64,000 nucleotides of DNA from CAVTQZ01 sp963737015 (GCA_963737015.1 CAVTQZ010000002.1:310001-374000); one strand, 5' to 3'. Positions 26,370-35,317 are shown, counted from the first letter of the stretch. Numbers and translations: made by a program. Notes: generated by a model from the sequence alone, not told the origin.

Positions 26370-27886
26370 GTTCCATGATCACCCCCGACCTCTACGCCGA
26401 CCTCGTGTCCGCCGCCGCCGACCCCGCCTTCGATGAGTGGCGGGCCATGGTGCGGGCAACCGGAGGATGTGCCGAGCCGGTTCATCTGCTCGGAGAGTCC
26501 TGGACGATCCACGCTGGCAGCGGGGAGGTGCTCGCCAGACGAGAGCCGGGGCGCCTCCTCGTTGCCTGTGGGAACCGTCGAATTTCCCGCTGCCCCTCGT
26601 GCTCGGAGACGTACCGCGCAGACACCTTCCAGCTCGTAAAGGCCGGTCTGGTCGGCGGGAAAGGCGTCTCGGAGACCGTGGCAGGTCATCCCAAAGTGTT
26701 CGCCACTTTCACGGCCCCGAGTTTCGGGCCGGTCCACCACCGGGTAACGGCCGAGGCCGAGGCCGTGCTGTCTTGTCATCCTTATGGACCGGTTCGCTGT
26801 GGCCGACGTCACGGGGCCGACGACCCGGTCCTCGGAGAGCCCCTCGATCCCGGGTCTTACGACTACGTGGGTGCAGTGATCTGGAACGTGCTGTCGACCC
26901 GGCTGTGGGCTCGGACGGTCTCACTCGTCAATCGCCTGGCGGCCCGGTTGCTGGGAGTCAGCCAGCGTTCCTGGCCAGAGATAGGGGAAGTGTCAGTGGT
27001 CAAGGTCGCCGAGTTCCAGGCCCGGGGCTTGGTCCACTTCCATGCGATCTTCCGCCTGGACGGTCCTGAAACTGGCGATCCGCCTCCTCAAGGAGCCACC
27101 GTCGAACTGCTCGGCGAGGCGATCCAGCGGGCCGCCGCGGTTGCCAAAGTGAATCCACCGGAGTCCGCCTCGATCGGAGAGCTCGGGCCCGTCTGTTGGG
27201 GAGAGCAGCTGGACCTTCGGCCGATCACGGAAGAGGCCTCCGACCGAAGAACCCTGAGCGACGGGCAGGTCGCCGGCTACGTCGCGAAGTACGCGACCAA
27301 GGGCGCCGAGTCGTCGGGGACGGTGGACCGACCCTTGGCTTGTAGGTCCTGCAGAGGGACCGGCCGTGAGGACAAGGGGGGCAAGAGCGTGCGCTGTGAC
27401 CTGTGCCGTGGGGACGGTTCGCGGGAGCACCTCGCATCCCTAGCGCTCCGTGCTCACGCCAAAGCGATGGTCACGACGTGCTGGCAACTCGGCAGCCTTC
27501 CAGAGTTCACTGCCCTGCGTCTGCGGCCGTGGGCACACATGCTCGGGTTTAGGGGCCACTTCTCCACCAAGACCCGTCATTATTCGACCACGCTCGGATG
27601 CCTGCGCGGAGCTCGACGGCAGTGGCGGACCACGCGCACCCTCGTCTCGCATGGTCTAAATCCGGCTACGCCTATCGAGCGGCTCAATAGGAAAGAGTTG
27701 GATGAAGCGGACCTCATCGACGAGTTCGGAAACGCGGTTCTGGTGGTCGGCCACTGGCGGTACGTCGGGCGGGGACACTCTCCGGGCCAAGCGGTGTACG
27801 CCTCGACAATTGCGAATGACTTGATTCGAGCCAGGCAACTCGCACGGCAGGCTTCGGTCCAGGGTTGCTGGAGGGCGGCAACATGA
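26366..27886 (+). CDS. RepSA-like replication initiator
   Basis: A 506-aa replication initiator of the RepSA type, which nicks the element's origin and drives rolling-circle replication of the excised circle. The HUH motif is HFHAIF near residue 227, followed by the tyrosine region YVAKYATKGAE. A zinc-finger-like CRSCRGTG and CDLCRGDG pair follows the Tyr motif, and an N-terminal CPSCSETYRAD is a second metal site. It overlaps TraSA by 4 nt and Xis by 4 nt. Confidence 0.9.
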   Translation: MSSMITPDLYADLVSAAADPAFDEWRAMVRATGGCAEPVHLLGESWTIHAGSGEVLARREPGRLLVACGNRRISRCPSCSETYRADTFQLVKAGLVGGKGVSETVAGHPKVFATFTAPSFGPVHHRVTAEAEAVLSCHPYGPVRCGRRHGADDPVLGEPLDPGSYDYVGAVIWNVLSTRLWARTVSLVNRLAARLLGVSQRSWPEIGEVSVVKVAEFQARGLVHFHAIFRLDGPETGDPPPQGATVELLGEAIQRAAAVAKVNPPESASIGELGPVCWGEQLDLRPITEEASDRRTLSDGQVAGYVAKYATKGAESSGTVDRPLACRSCRGTGREDKGGKSVRCDLCRGDGSREHLASLALRAHAKAMVTTCWQLGSLPEFTALRLRPWAHMLGFRGHFSTKTRHYSTTLGCLRGARRQWRTTRTLVSHGLNPATPIERLNRKELDEADLIDEFGNAVLVVGHWRYVGRGHSPGQAVYASTIANDLIRARQLARQASVQGCWRAAT

Positions 27887-28161
27887 GAGCGGGGGTATCG
27901 AAGTACGAGACTGACAAGCAGTCCGACGCACCCAGCAGCGCCCTCCAAAAGAGAGGCCGCTACTTCACACTTCAGCAAGCAGCAGATGTGTACCCCGCAT
28001 TTACGTTCCGTCTGTTGAGACGGCTGACTCAAGAGCGGCGGATTCCGTTTAGTCGTGTTGGCCGTTGCATCGTGCTGGCCGAGTCCGACATCGAGGCATA
28101 CATCGAAGAGGGCCGGGTAGAGCCGCCGAAATCATGCCGTCACTGGGGGGTGGCATCATGA
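27883..28161 (+). CDS. xis: Excisionase (MerR-like HTH)
   Basis: A 92-aa protein with an excisionase-type winged HTH (YFTLQQAADVYPAFTFRLL, IPFSRVGRCIVLAESDIEAY). It would bind the attachment arms and direct the integrase to excision. The ATG at 27883 overlaps the rep stop (ATGA) and has GGAGGG upstream. It lies directly before int, the standard rep-xis-int order. Confidence 0.88.
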   Translation: MRAGVSKYETDKQSDAPSSALQKRGRYFTLQQAADVYPAFTFRLLRRLTQERRIPFSRVGRCIVLAESDIEAYIEEGRVEPPKSCRHWGVAS

Positions 28162-28199
28162 TCGCTGTCGGCGACCCAACGACAGGAAGTTAATCCGGT

Positions 28200-29334
28200 A
28201 TGGGCTCACTTCGTAAGGCACCACGGAACCCCTCCCGCTGGGAAGCGAGGTACCGAGATGTCAGTGGGCGTCAGCGAACGAGGACGTTTGATTCGAGAGC
28301 GACGGCCAAGGCTTGGCTGGATGCTGTAGAGACAGATATTCGCCGCGGAACGTGGGTGGATCCGCAGCTCGGCCGGACGAAACTCAGTGAGCTCGCAGAG
28401 TGCTGGTCGAAATCCGATCCGAGCAAGAGATCTGGATCGCTCACTCGTGACAACAGCATTCTTGAGAATCACATCTTGCCCACACTCGGCCAGAGACCGG
28501 TGGTTTCTGTGACCCACGCTCGATATTCAGACGCTCGTGAATTCATGGGCGGTCCGGTATTCGTCGTCGACGGTGTTGAGGCACTACGCCTGCTTGCGGG
28601 CTCTATTTTCCTACGCAGAAAACGCCGAGTGGATTGCACGATCGCCGTGTCGAAGTATTCGACTACCTGAAGTATCGGCTAGAGAAGCGCAGATCCTAGA
28701 TAGCACGCAGCTCGGGCGGCTGGCTGAAGCGATGGGCGCCTACGGGCCGATGATCTACCTGGCTGCTCTCGGCTTGCGGTGGGGAGAGATCGCCGGGCTG
28801 CGCGTTAGACACCTGGACTTCCTCCGGTGCAGGGTCACCGTGGCCACGCAGCGCACGTGTGGTGAGAAGGGTCGCATGGTCGAGCAGGATCCCAAGACAC
28901 GAGCGGGTTGCCGCTCCTTCACGGTGCCCGAGTGGGTCATGACCATGCTGGCTGAGAGTCTCGCCGACCGAGGAGTTACGGGTGGCAGCCCGAATGCTTT
29001 GATGTTCGTGTCTCCTGATGGCGCTCCGCTCCACTACAGCAACTGGCGACGTCGAGTCTGGCAGCCTGCACTGAATGATGCGGGGTTCAAGAACCTCACC
29101 TTCCACGACCTGAAGCACACCGCCGCGACTGTCCTTGTCGAAGCGGGAGTGGATGTGAAGACCGCTGAGCTCCGCCTCGGCCATGCCAACCCCCAAACGA
29201 CGCTCAGGATCTATGCGCAAGTAACCAAGCAGGCGGATCAGTCCGCTGCCAAGAAAGTCGGACAGCGACTGCGGCCTCGCAAAGCGGTCTCCTCGAATGG
29301 CCGATCTCAAGCGTCCACCAACGGGGGCGCATGA
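28200..29334 (+). pseudogene. int: Element A tyrosine integrase, frameshifted and with altered box II
   Basis: The N-terminal SAM-like core-binding domain (from the ATG at 28200) and the catalytic domain (to 29334) are in different frames. The break lies near 28520, where one extra C between GCT and GATATT disrupts an alignment to the element B integrase. The catalytic part has Arg I (LGLRWGEIAGL), LGHAN and the nucleophile Tyr in LRIYAQV, but box II reads HDLKH, with Lys where Arg is normally required. Both defects suggest an inactive enzyme. Confidence 0.8.
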
Positions 29335-29379
29335 GGGTTATCGGATGCTGATCTCGATCGTGGCCTTGACGAGAAGCCC

Positions 29380-30123
29380 TCAGGGTGCCCGCTCGACCTC
29401 TGCCTCATCGATCCACCGCGCCAAGGGGCTTAATGCGGCAAGCGCTTCTAGGGCGAGTTGCTCTGCCGGTTCGGCGCCGTGAGTGGTGATGTTCCGAATG
29501 CCCATCGCACACCCACGGCCAAATGCTGCAGCGCCTTCGTGGGCGCTCTTCCAGTCGTCGGAGCCCTTAGCCAGTTCGGTAAATCGAAGCCGGGGCTCGT
29601 CCGGTGCAGGATCCTTGAGCGAAAAGGCCTTACCGATCTGCTCGGTTGCCCCACCCTGCTTCAAAATGTCGAGCTTGGCCGGTAAGTGCTGGTCGAAGAC
29701 CGCACCCGAAGCCGCCCTGACCGCATGTCCGTAATGGCCGTCGTCCCAGAGTTCTACTGCGGCACTCCAAACCCATCTGTGGAGGCACGCTACAGAGAGT
29801 TGGGGCCCGCTGGGACCAAGGATGGCCGCCTCTTCTTCTGCGCCTTTCAGTCGCCCAAGTAACTCCTCGAGATGCTTCTTCTCACCGCTGTGTTCCCAGC
29901 CGTATCTCGCTCCAATCCGAAATCCCTGAGCAATCCGATCGTCCACGTGGTTTGCGATTTGCTCGATCAGGCCCTTGCGAGAATTGAGGTCGGAATTGAT
30001 CTGCTTGTACTTTGGATCGTTGAGATAGCTGAACTGATCTCGGCGTCGGGCATAGACGCTCTCCCCCTCTGCCAGAAGTGTCAGGTACTCCTCGACCTTC
30101 TTGATGGCGACCTGGTAGTTCAC
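29380..30123 (-). CDS. TIGR02391-like (Ymh) domain protein
   Basis: A 247-aa protein. The N-terminal third is a charged coil; the C-terminal half has the TIGR02391 pattern (LHRWVWSAAVELWDDGHYGH, AVRAASGAVFDQ, GCAMGIRNITTHG). The function of this domain is unknown; it is common in mobile and defence-linked DNA. The GTG at 30121-30123 with GGGAGG upstream is chosen over an upstream TTG. It sits between the integrase and the right end of element A, pointing inward. Confidence 0.72.
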   Translation of the reverse strand: MNYQVAIKKVEEYLTLLAEGESVYARRRDQFSYLNDPKYKQINSDLNSRKGLIEQIANHVDDRIAQGFRIGARYGWEHSGEKKHLEELLGRLKGAEEEAAILGPSGPQLSVACLHRWVWSAAVELWDDGHYGHAVRAASGAVFDQHLPAKLDILKQGGATEQIGKAFSLKDPAPDEPRLRFTELAKGSDDWKSAHEGAAAFGRGCAMGIRNITTHGAEPAEQLALEALAALSPLARWIDEAEVERAP

Positions 30124-30177
30124 CGAACCTCCCAACTCAGGAGAAGCAAATATCGGTGGAATCTGGTCCGATCCGAC

Positions 30178-30199
30178 TGTGGTGCAGATGTGGTGCAGG
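30178..30199 (+). repeat. Element A terminal repeat, right copy
   Basis: Identical over 22 nt to 17400-17421 and in the same orientation, made of two TGTGGTGCAGR 11-mers. It lies 50 nt left of the tRNA. Likely the second arm-type recombinase binding site. Confidence 0.6.
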
Positions 30200-30248
30200 A
30201 GGTCTGCCCGCCCAACTGGTCGGAAGAAAAACCTCAGGTAAGAAGTAG

Positions 30249-30322
30249 TGGGGCTAGCTGGAATCGAACCAGCGACCTCAGCATTATCAGTGCTGCGCTC
30301 TAACCGACTGAGCTATAGCCCC
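30249..30322 (-). tRNA. tRNA-Ile (anticodon GAT)
   Basis: A complete 74-nt cloverleaf: acceptor GGGGCTA / TAGCCCC, D-loop AGCTCAGTCGGTTAGAGC, anticodon loop CTGATAA with GAT, T-arm GGTTCGATTCC, discriminator A. CCA is not encoded. The 3' half matches element A's left att repeat and the 5' half matches the right half-tRNA at 38698, so this is the junction between two elements and the only intact copy in the window. Confidence 0.96.
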
Positions 30323-30340
30323 GGGGCTTGAAAAAGCATG

Positions 30341-31483
30341 TCACACGGCATCTTGTCCCTGCGAGGAACAAGCGACGGAACCCTCCATCGCGCGTCCATC
30401 GCGCGGACGACGGAACCACGCGCCGACTTCCTCAGCCGTCCTCCGGTCGGCGTCCTCGGTCGCTCGGGCATAGAGGTCGAGGGTAACCCGCGCCGATGAG
30501 TGCCCGAGGCGAGTCTGTGTCGTCTTCACGTCTGCCCCGGACGCAACGTGGACTGTGGCACTCAGGGCTCGGAGGTCGTGAAACTTGAGCCGTGGGATGC
30601 CCGCAACCTGGCACGCCGGCAGCCACGTACGGATGCGCCAGTTCGAGTAATGGAGCGGGGCACCTCCCTCGGTGACGAAAACGAACGCCTCAGGATCTGT
30701 AGCCGTCAAGCCGCGACCGGCCAGCACACTCGCAAATTCGTCGAGAAGCCACCGCGGAACGGCGAACGTCCGTATGCCCGCCTCCGATTTCGGGGAGGTG
30801 AGGTTCCCGTTTCGGCTCAGCTGACGGTCGACTCGCAGTCTCCCGCTGAGCATGTCGAGTTGGCCCACGGACATTCCCGCCGCCTCGGCCCAACGAAGGC
30901 CGAGCACAGCTCCTGTCCACATCATCGTGGCTTGACCCGTTCCAAGGGCCGTAGCCAGCCTCTCAAGGTCTTTGGGCTCGAGGGTGGGTCGCTCCGTTCG
31001 GCCAGGACTGCAGAGGCGGATGCCTCGGCACGGTGTACGGGCGATGAGTTCGGTGTCCTCGGTGTAGCGAAACACGGCTCGTAGGACCGCGTACTGGCGC
31101 GTCACGGTCCTCGGAGAGGCTGATGACGACCAGTTGTCTACAAGTGCCTGCATCTCCGCCCGGGTGACCCTCCCGACCGATCTACGACCGATGACGGGAA
31201 GGATGTGAGTCTTGAGAATCGAGCGATCCCGAGCCTTCGTACTTTCCCGCTTTCGCGGGTTGGACTCGAGCCAGCGCTCGGCCACTTGATCGAAGGCGGT
31301 CGAAGCCAAACGCGGGTCGATCACAATCCCTCGGAGGCGGTCAGACTCGACCGTTGTGGCGTAGGCGTTGGCCTCCCGACGAGTCTTGAACGATCGGGTA
31401 CGGACGCCTCCGTCTTCCAACCGCCATCGAACGTCGTAGCGGTATTCACCGCACGACGTAACACGCTTTTTTATCTGAGCCAT
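30341..31483 (-). CDS. int: Element B tyrosine recombinase/integrase
   Basis: A 380-aa tyrosine recombinase: N-terminal arm-binding region (AQIKKRVTSCGEYRYDVRW), core-binding domain, and a catalytic domain with Arg I (VLGLRWAEAAGM), HDLRALSATV (H-x-x-R), LGHSS and the nucleophile Tyr (LDLYARA). All catalytic positions are intact, unlike the element A enzyme. The ATG at 31483 follows AAAGGAAG; the frame is open further upstream without a better site. Its 3' end lies 19 nt from the tRNA and overlaps one copy of the element's terminal repeat. Confidence 0.92.
   Translation of the reverse strand: MAQIKKRVTSCGEYRYDVRWRLEDGGVRTRSFKTRREANAYATTVESDRLRGIVIDPRLASTAFDQVAERWLESNPRKRESTKARDRSILKTHILPVIGRRSVGRVTRAEMQALVDNWSSSASPRTVTRQYAVLRAVFRYTEDTELIARTPCRGIRLCSPGRTERPTLEPKDLERLATALGTGQATMMWTGAVLGLRWAEAAGMSVGQLDMLSGRLRVDRQLSRNGNLTSPKSEAGIRTFAVPRWLLDEFASVLAGRGLTATDPEAFVFVTEGGAPLHYSNWRIRTWLPACQVAGIPRLKFHDLRALSATVHVASGADVKTTQTRLGHSSARVTLDLYARATEDADRRTAEEVGAWFRRPRDGRAMEGSVACSSQGQDAV
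30386..30409 (+). repeat. Element B terminal repeat, left copy
   Basis: A 24-bp block containing two CATCGCGCG units, identical to 38582-38605 and in the same orientation. It lies inside the integrase C-terminal coding sequence, 64 nt from the tRNA. Likely arm-type recombinase site. Confidence 0.6.
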
Positions 31484-32093
31484 TGGGCTTCCTTTCTGGC
31501 GCGCCAGCGCAGAATTTCTGACCGTGATGTGGCGACGCTGCGCACGCGTCACGAATGTTCCGCCGCACACCTAACCCGGCACATCTTTCTCAGGGCGGCC
31601 AACATCAGCCTACGACCACCCTGTTGCGTGATGCCGAGCGATTTGATCTCAGCGGCGGAGCGTTTGTCTTCAGACTCGTCGGTGTCCGGCAAAGCGAGAC
31701 AGGAGCTTCACCTTTCAAGGAGCCTGGCTGATTCGGACACCGCCGTCCACGCATGCGCTTCTCAGACGAGGCACGGAGTAAAAGAACCGACTGTCATAGG
31801 GCACGAGACAGCGATCGGGCGGACTCACCGCGCTTGTTTGCGTTCTTGCCGGTGCATGCTCCATCAACATCGCGATCCTCGCGTCGGGTGGCGTTCAAAC
31901 GTCACACACCTTGCTCCAAACGATTCAATCTTCCCGAACCCCGACACACCACGGAACACGCCCCCATCAACTTTGTTCCGCGACCTCCACACGGTTACAC
32001 CGAAACTCCATACTTCAACTTCACGGAAACGCGGAACACGATTGCAACGGTGTCCCGTTGCGCTCAACATCCGCCGCTACCGAGGAGCGATCA
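31484..32093. other. Gene-free region upstream of the relaxase; candidate oriT
   Basis: No convincing gene. It is the divergent promoter region for the integrase and the relaxase. A 7-bp inverted repeat CGGAACA / TGTTCCG (31952-31958 and 31974-31980) with a 15-nt loop is followed by a further CGGAACACG near 32032. MobF relaxases usually nick a hairpin-flanked oriT just upstream of their own gene, so this is the best candidate; the nick site cannot be read. Confidence 0.4.
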
Positions 32094-33080
32094 ATGGGCT
32101 TCATGGAGATCATGGGTTCGAAATCGGTCCGCTACCACGCCGAGACCATCTTGGGCCGCACCGACGACTACCCCGGCCGGGCTCTTGAGTATTACGGCTC
32201 GCGCGGCGAGACACCCCTTGTCTGGGGTGGATCCGGCGCCGCTTCCCTCGGCTTGGAAGGCGCGGTGACAGAGCACCAGTACGCCTCGATCTACGGAGAA
32301 GGAGGCGCGAAGGACCCTGTCACAGGCGAGCGGCTCGTGAAGAACCTCCGCCCGGGCATGGAGATCGTGATCGCCGCCCACAAGTCGGTCGCAGAGCTCG
32401 GTGTGATCGGAAGGGCAGACGACATGCACGCGATCATCGACGCGGAGCGAGACGCGACGATCGGCTACATGGACCGTCTGACGATGAAGCGCGGCGGGCG
32501 CCAGGGACGCGCGGCTGTCCCGGTTTCTACGACAGGGCTCGTATACGCCCACTCCCGACATGCCACCTCGCGGGCGGGCGACCCCTCACCGCACGACCAC
32601 GTCCTTTTGGCGAACGTTATCGAGATGCTCGACGAAAAGGGCGGCTTCAAGGCTCCCGACACGTCGCTGTGGAGAGACCACCTGCACGCGGCGACCATGG
32701 CTGGGCGCATGGCCGCCGCGAGGAAGGCCTTGGAGCTCGGATATGGGATCGAAGCCGACCCTGGCCCGTCCGGAAAGCTCGGACACTTCAAAATCGCAGG
32801 GGTCCCCGAAGAGGTCTGTGAGCTTCACTCCAAGCGAGCGGCCGAGATTGACGCCGAGTGCGAGCGGAGGGGCTACGACTCCTACCGCGCCAGGAGGGTC
32901 GCGGCCCGCTCCACACGCGCCTACAAGCGCCACACCCCCATTGCAGATCTCACCGAACGCTGGCGAATGGAGATCGCCGACACCGGCTACAACAGGGAGA
33001 AGCTCCGAGGCCTCGTCGACGAGGCAGGGCGGACACGCGAACGGATCTATCCGCTCTCCCCGGCCGACTCGCGGAGCTGA
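32094..33080 (+). CDS. MobF (TrwC-like) relaxase domain, truncated by frameshift
   Basis: A 328-aa N-terminal relaxase that would cleave oriT and stay bound to the transferred strand. TrwC-family signatures are GRALEYYGSRGETPLVWGG, a metal-binding His cluster RAGDPSPHDHVLLANV (about residues 162-177) and LTMKRGG. The ATG follows GAGGAG. The frame ends at 33080 within what should be one long protein: the helicase half continues one frame over, and one extra C in the run at 33057-33060 would join them. Confidence 0.85.
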   Translation: MGFMEIMGSKSVRYHAETILGRTDDYPGRALEYYGSRGETPLVWGGSGAASLGLEGAVTEHQYASIYGEGGAKDPVTGERLVKNLRPGMEIVIAAHKSVAELGVIGRADDMHAIIDAERDATIGYMDRLTMKRGGRQGRAAVPVSTTGLVYAHSRHATSRAGDPSPHDHVLLANVIEMLDEKGGFKAPDTSLWRDHLHAATMAGRMAAARKALELGYGIEADPGPSGKLGHFKIAGVPEEVCELHSKRAAEIDAECERRGYDSYRARRVAARSTRAYKRHTPIADLTERWRMEIADTGYNREKLRGLVDEAGRTRERIYPLSPADSRS

Positions 33081-33097
33081 TCGAGGAGCTCCTGTCC

Positions 33098-35317
33098 GTG
33101 TCCGGACCCCTCGCGAAGAAGAAGGTCTTCTCGAGGCCGGACGTGATCGTGGCTCTCGCCCCGAAGCTCTTCGGCCAGGAGCCGAAGCTCTTAGGGCAGG
33201 TGGCGAGCCGCGTCCTTCAAGACCCCGCCGTCATCCCCCTGGCGGGGGTCGCAGGGGCGAAGGAGCAGGTGTACTCGACCGCTTCGGTCCTCGCCACCGA
33301 GCACGCGATCGCGGCGTGCCTCGAAGCCCAGATCGAGCGCCGCCACGCCCCGAGAGCGAAAGCCGCCGAGCTTCTTCGGGCCGTCGCAGAAACCGAGACA
33401 GTCCTCGGACGCGCGCTCAGCTCCTCTCAGCGCGAGGCGGTGCTTGCTTGCGCCAACTCGGGGCGCGGAGCAGAGATCCTCGTCGGCGTGGCCGGGGCCG
33501 GAAAGACCACCGCCCTAAAGGTGCTGGCAGACGCCTTCGAGCACTCGGAATGCCAGGTGATCGGGACCGCAACCTCCGGGCAGGCCGCGAAGCACCTGGG
33601 AGAAGAAGCCGGTCTTTCCTTCTCGCGCACCCTCGCCTCGATCAGCTGGCGTCTCGACCACGGAAAGCTCGAGCTCACAAAGCGCCACGTGATCTTCTTG
33701 GACGAGGCTTCTATGACAGACGACGTCTCGCTTCTGAAGATCCTCGGCGCCGCAGAAGGAGCGGGAGCCAAGCTGATCCTCGTAGGAGACCATCTCCAGC
33801 TCGGCGCCGTCGGCCCGGGCGGCGCATTCGAGGCCCTCGTGCACCGCCATCGCGACGCCGTCCAGGTGTTGGACGAGAACGTCCGCCAGCGCGATCCAGC
33901 CGAACGGAAGGCGCTCTCTGCTCTTCGAAGCGGCGAGGTGGCAGAGGCAGTGTCTTGGTATCTCGGACGCGGTCGTGTCCGAAGCTCCGAGACGCGAGGA
34001 GAAGCACTTGACCGAGCAACAGACGCCTGGGCGTCGGACTATCTCGCTGGCAGAGACTGCGTTCTTCTCGCCTGGCGACGGGCGAACGTGGAGGAACTGA
34101 ACCTAAGGGCTAGGACACGAATCGAAGAAGCTGGAAGGCTCGCTGGACCCGAGCTGTCGGCGCCCGGAGGACGCCGCTACCGAAAAGGAGACGAGGTCGT
34201 GCTGCTCGCTCCGCTGAACCACCCAGGCCTCGTAACGAGCGAGAGGGCGACGGTGGTGTCCGTGGATGCGAGACACGCAAGCCTCACCCTTACGACAAAA
34301 GACGGAAGGACGCTGTCCCTCGAAGGTGACCAGATCTCAGCCGAGCGCCTCGACTACGCGTATGCGATGACAGTCCACCGCATGCAGGGGGCGACGACGG
34401 AGGTCTCGCACCTCTTCTCAGACGGTGGCGGTCGAGAGCTCGCCTACGTGGCCATGAGCAGGGCCCGCGAGGCCGCGTTCGTCTACTGCGTCGCAGACGA
34501 CGAGGGCCAGGCCCGAGAGGACCTGCGCCGTGAGTGGTCTGCCTCGAGAAGGGCGCGCTGGGCGAGTGAGCTCGGATTGCCCGAGGACAAAGCGCCGGCT
34601 CCCGCGCGGGAAGAGCCGGTCCTCTCTGACGGACAGCGTTGCGCGATCCGCCTGGCGCACCTACAGGCTCAGCGCGCAGCGGTTATCGGCGCGATCCCCG
34701 CCGATCGAAGCGAGGAGCTCGCCTCGGTGGAAAAGGAGATCGCCACGACCCGGCGCGACCTCATGGACCTACGGGACGGCGAGGGACGCTTCGAACCCAC
34801 GCCCGTCGGCGAAGCCGCTCAGGAGGTTCGCATCGCGGAGCTCGACATATCGATAGCCAAGAGGCAGATCGAATCGGGCCGGGGAGCAGACGAGTACTGG
34901 TCGAAGCTCGCCGAAGACCGACGAGTCGACCTCGCACAGGCGAAGGAGCGCTTTGCGGAACTCTTCGAAGCCCCGAGGAGGGCGATCGAGGCACAACTCA
35001 GCAAGCTTCAGGAGAAACGAGAGGAGCTCGAGACCTGGGCGAGAGAACGAGAGGAATGGGTCGATGAGCACCCGGAGGCCATGTCGCGAGTCTCGCGGAT
35101 CGACGACGAGATGTTCGCTCGTCGGAAAGAGCTCGACACCCTCCGACGAGAGCTAAACGGACAGCCTCCGCGGACAGCAGAGGACAACGTGATCGAGTGG
35201 ATCCACCGACCTTCGCTTCGCCCAAACGATGAGCGGTCGCACGATCCGCACGACCCACATGATCACCACCACAGTCCTACGAGGCATCTCGCCCATAACA
35301 TCGGCTTTGGGCGCTGA
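33098..35317 (+). CDS. TraA/TrwC-like superfamily I helicase domain (C-terminal half of the relaxase)
   Basis: A RecD-like helicase of about 740 codons. Motif I is GVAGAGKTTALK, motif II IFLDEASM, then VGDHLQLGAVGPGG, LDENVRQRD and the C-terminal DYAYAMTVHRMQGATT and YVAMSRAREA. A long charged coil forms the last 200 residues. Its frame is open back past 33062, so it is really the second half of the MobF protein. GTG 33098, 11 nt after GAGGAG, is the first plausible independent start if the frameshift is genuine. Confidence 0.82.
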   Translation: MSGPLAKKKVFSRPDVIVALAPKLFGQEPKLLGQVASRVLQDPAVIPLAGVAGAKEQVYSTASVLATEHAIAACLEAQIERRHAPRAKAAELLRAVAETETVLGRALSSSQREAVLACANSGRGAEILVGVAGAGKTTALKVLADAFEHSECQVIGTATSGQAAKHLGEEAGLSFSRTLASISWRLDHGKLELTKRHVIFLDEASMTDDVSLLKILGAAEGAGAKLILVGDHLQLGAVGPGGAFEALVHRHRDAVQVLDENVRQRDPAERKALSALRSGEVAEAVSWYLGRGRVRSSETRGEALDRATDAWASDYLAGRDCVLLAWRRANVEELNLRARTRIEEAGRLAGPELSAPGGRRYRKGDEVVLLAPLNHPGLVTSERATVVSVDARHASLTLTTKDGRTLSLEGDQISAERLDYAYAMTVHRMQGATTEVSHLFSDGGGRELAYVAMSRAREAAFVYCVADDEGQAREDLRREWSASRRARWASELGLPEDKAPAPAREEPVLSDGQRCAIRLAHLQAQRAAVIGAIPADRSEELASVEKEIATTRRDLMDLRDGEGRFEPTPVGEAAQEVRIAELDISIAKRQIESGRGADEYWSKLAEDRRVDLAQAKERFAELFEAPRRAIEAQLSKLQEKREELETWAREREEWVDEHPEAMSRVSRIDDEMFARRKELDTLRRELNGQPPRTAEDNVIEWIHRPSLRPNDERSHDPHDPHDHHHSPTRHLAHNIGFGR

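Larger units (their letters stand above)
17238..30290. mobile_element. Element A: pSAM2-like AICE integrated at tRNA-Ile
   Basis: About 13.0 kb bounded by 43-bp direct repeats equal to the 3' half of tRNA-Ile(GAT) at 17238-17280 and 30248-30290. The rightward core is XRE regulator / small conserved gene / FtsK-like TraSA / RepSA-like initiator / Xis / Int, the diagnostic order of actinomycete integrative and conjugative elements. Paired 22-bp repeats lie near both ends. Cargo on the left is an HD-domain gene and a DGQHR/PH-like/PLD operon. The integrase and four other genes carry frameshifts, so the element may no longer be mobile. Confidence 0.85.

Noticed and set aside
31205..32268. Long rightward open frames over the integrase start and the relaxase leader
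   Set aside because: No ribosome binding site, no recognisable protein, overlapping frames; best explained as chance in GC-rich DNA.
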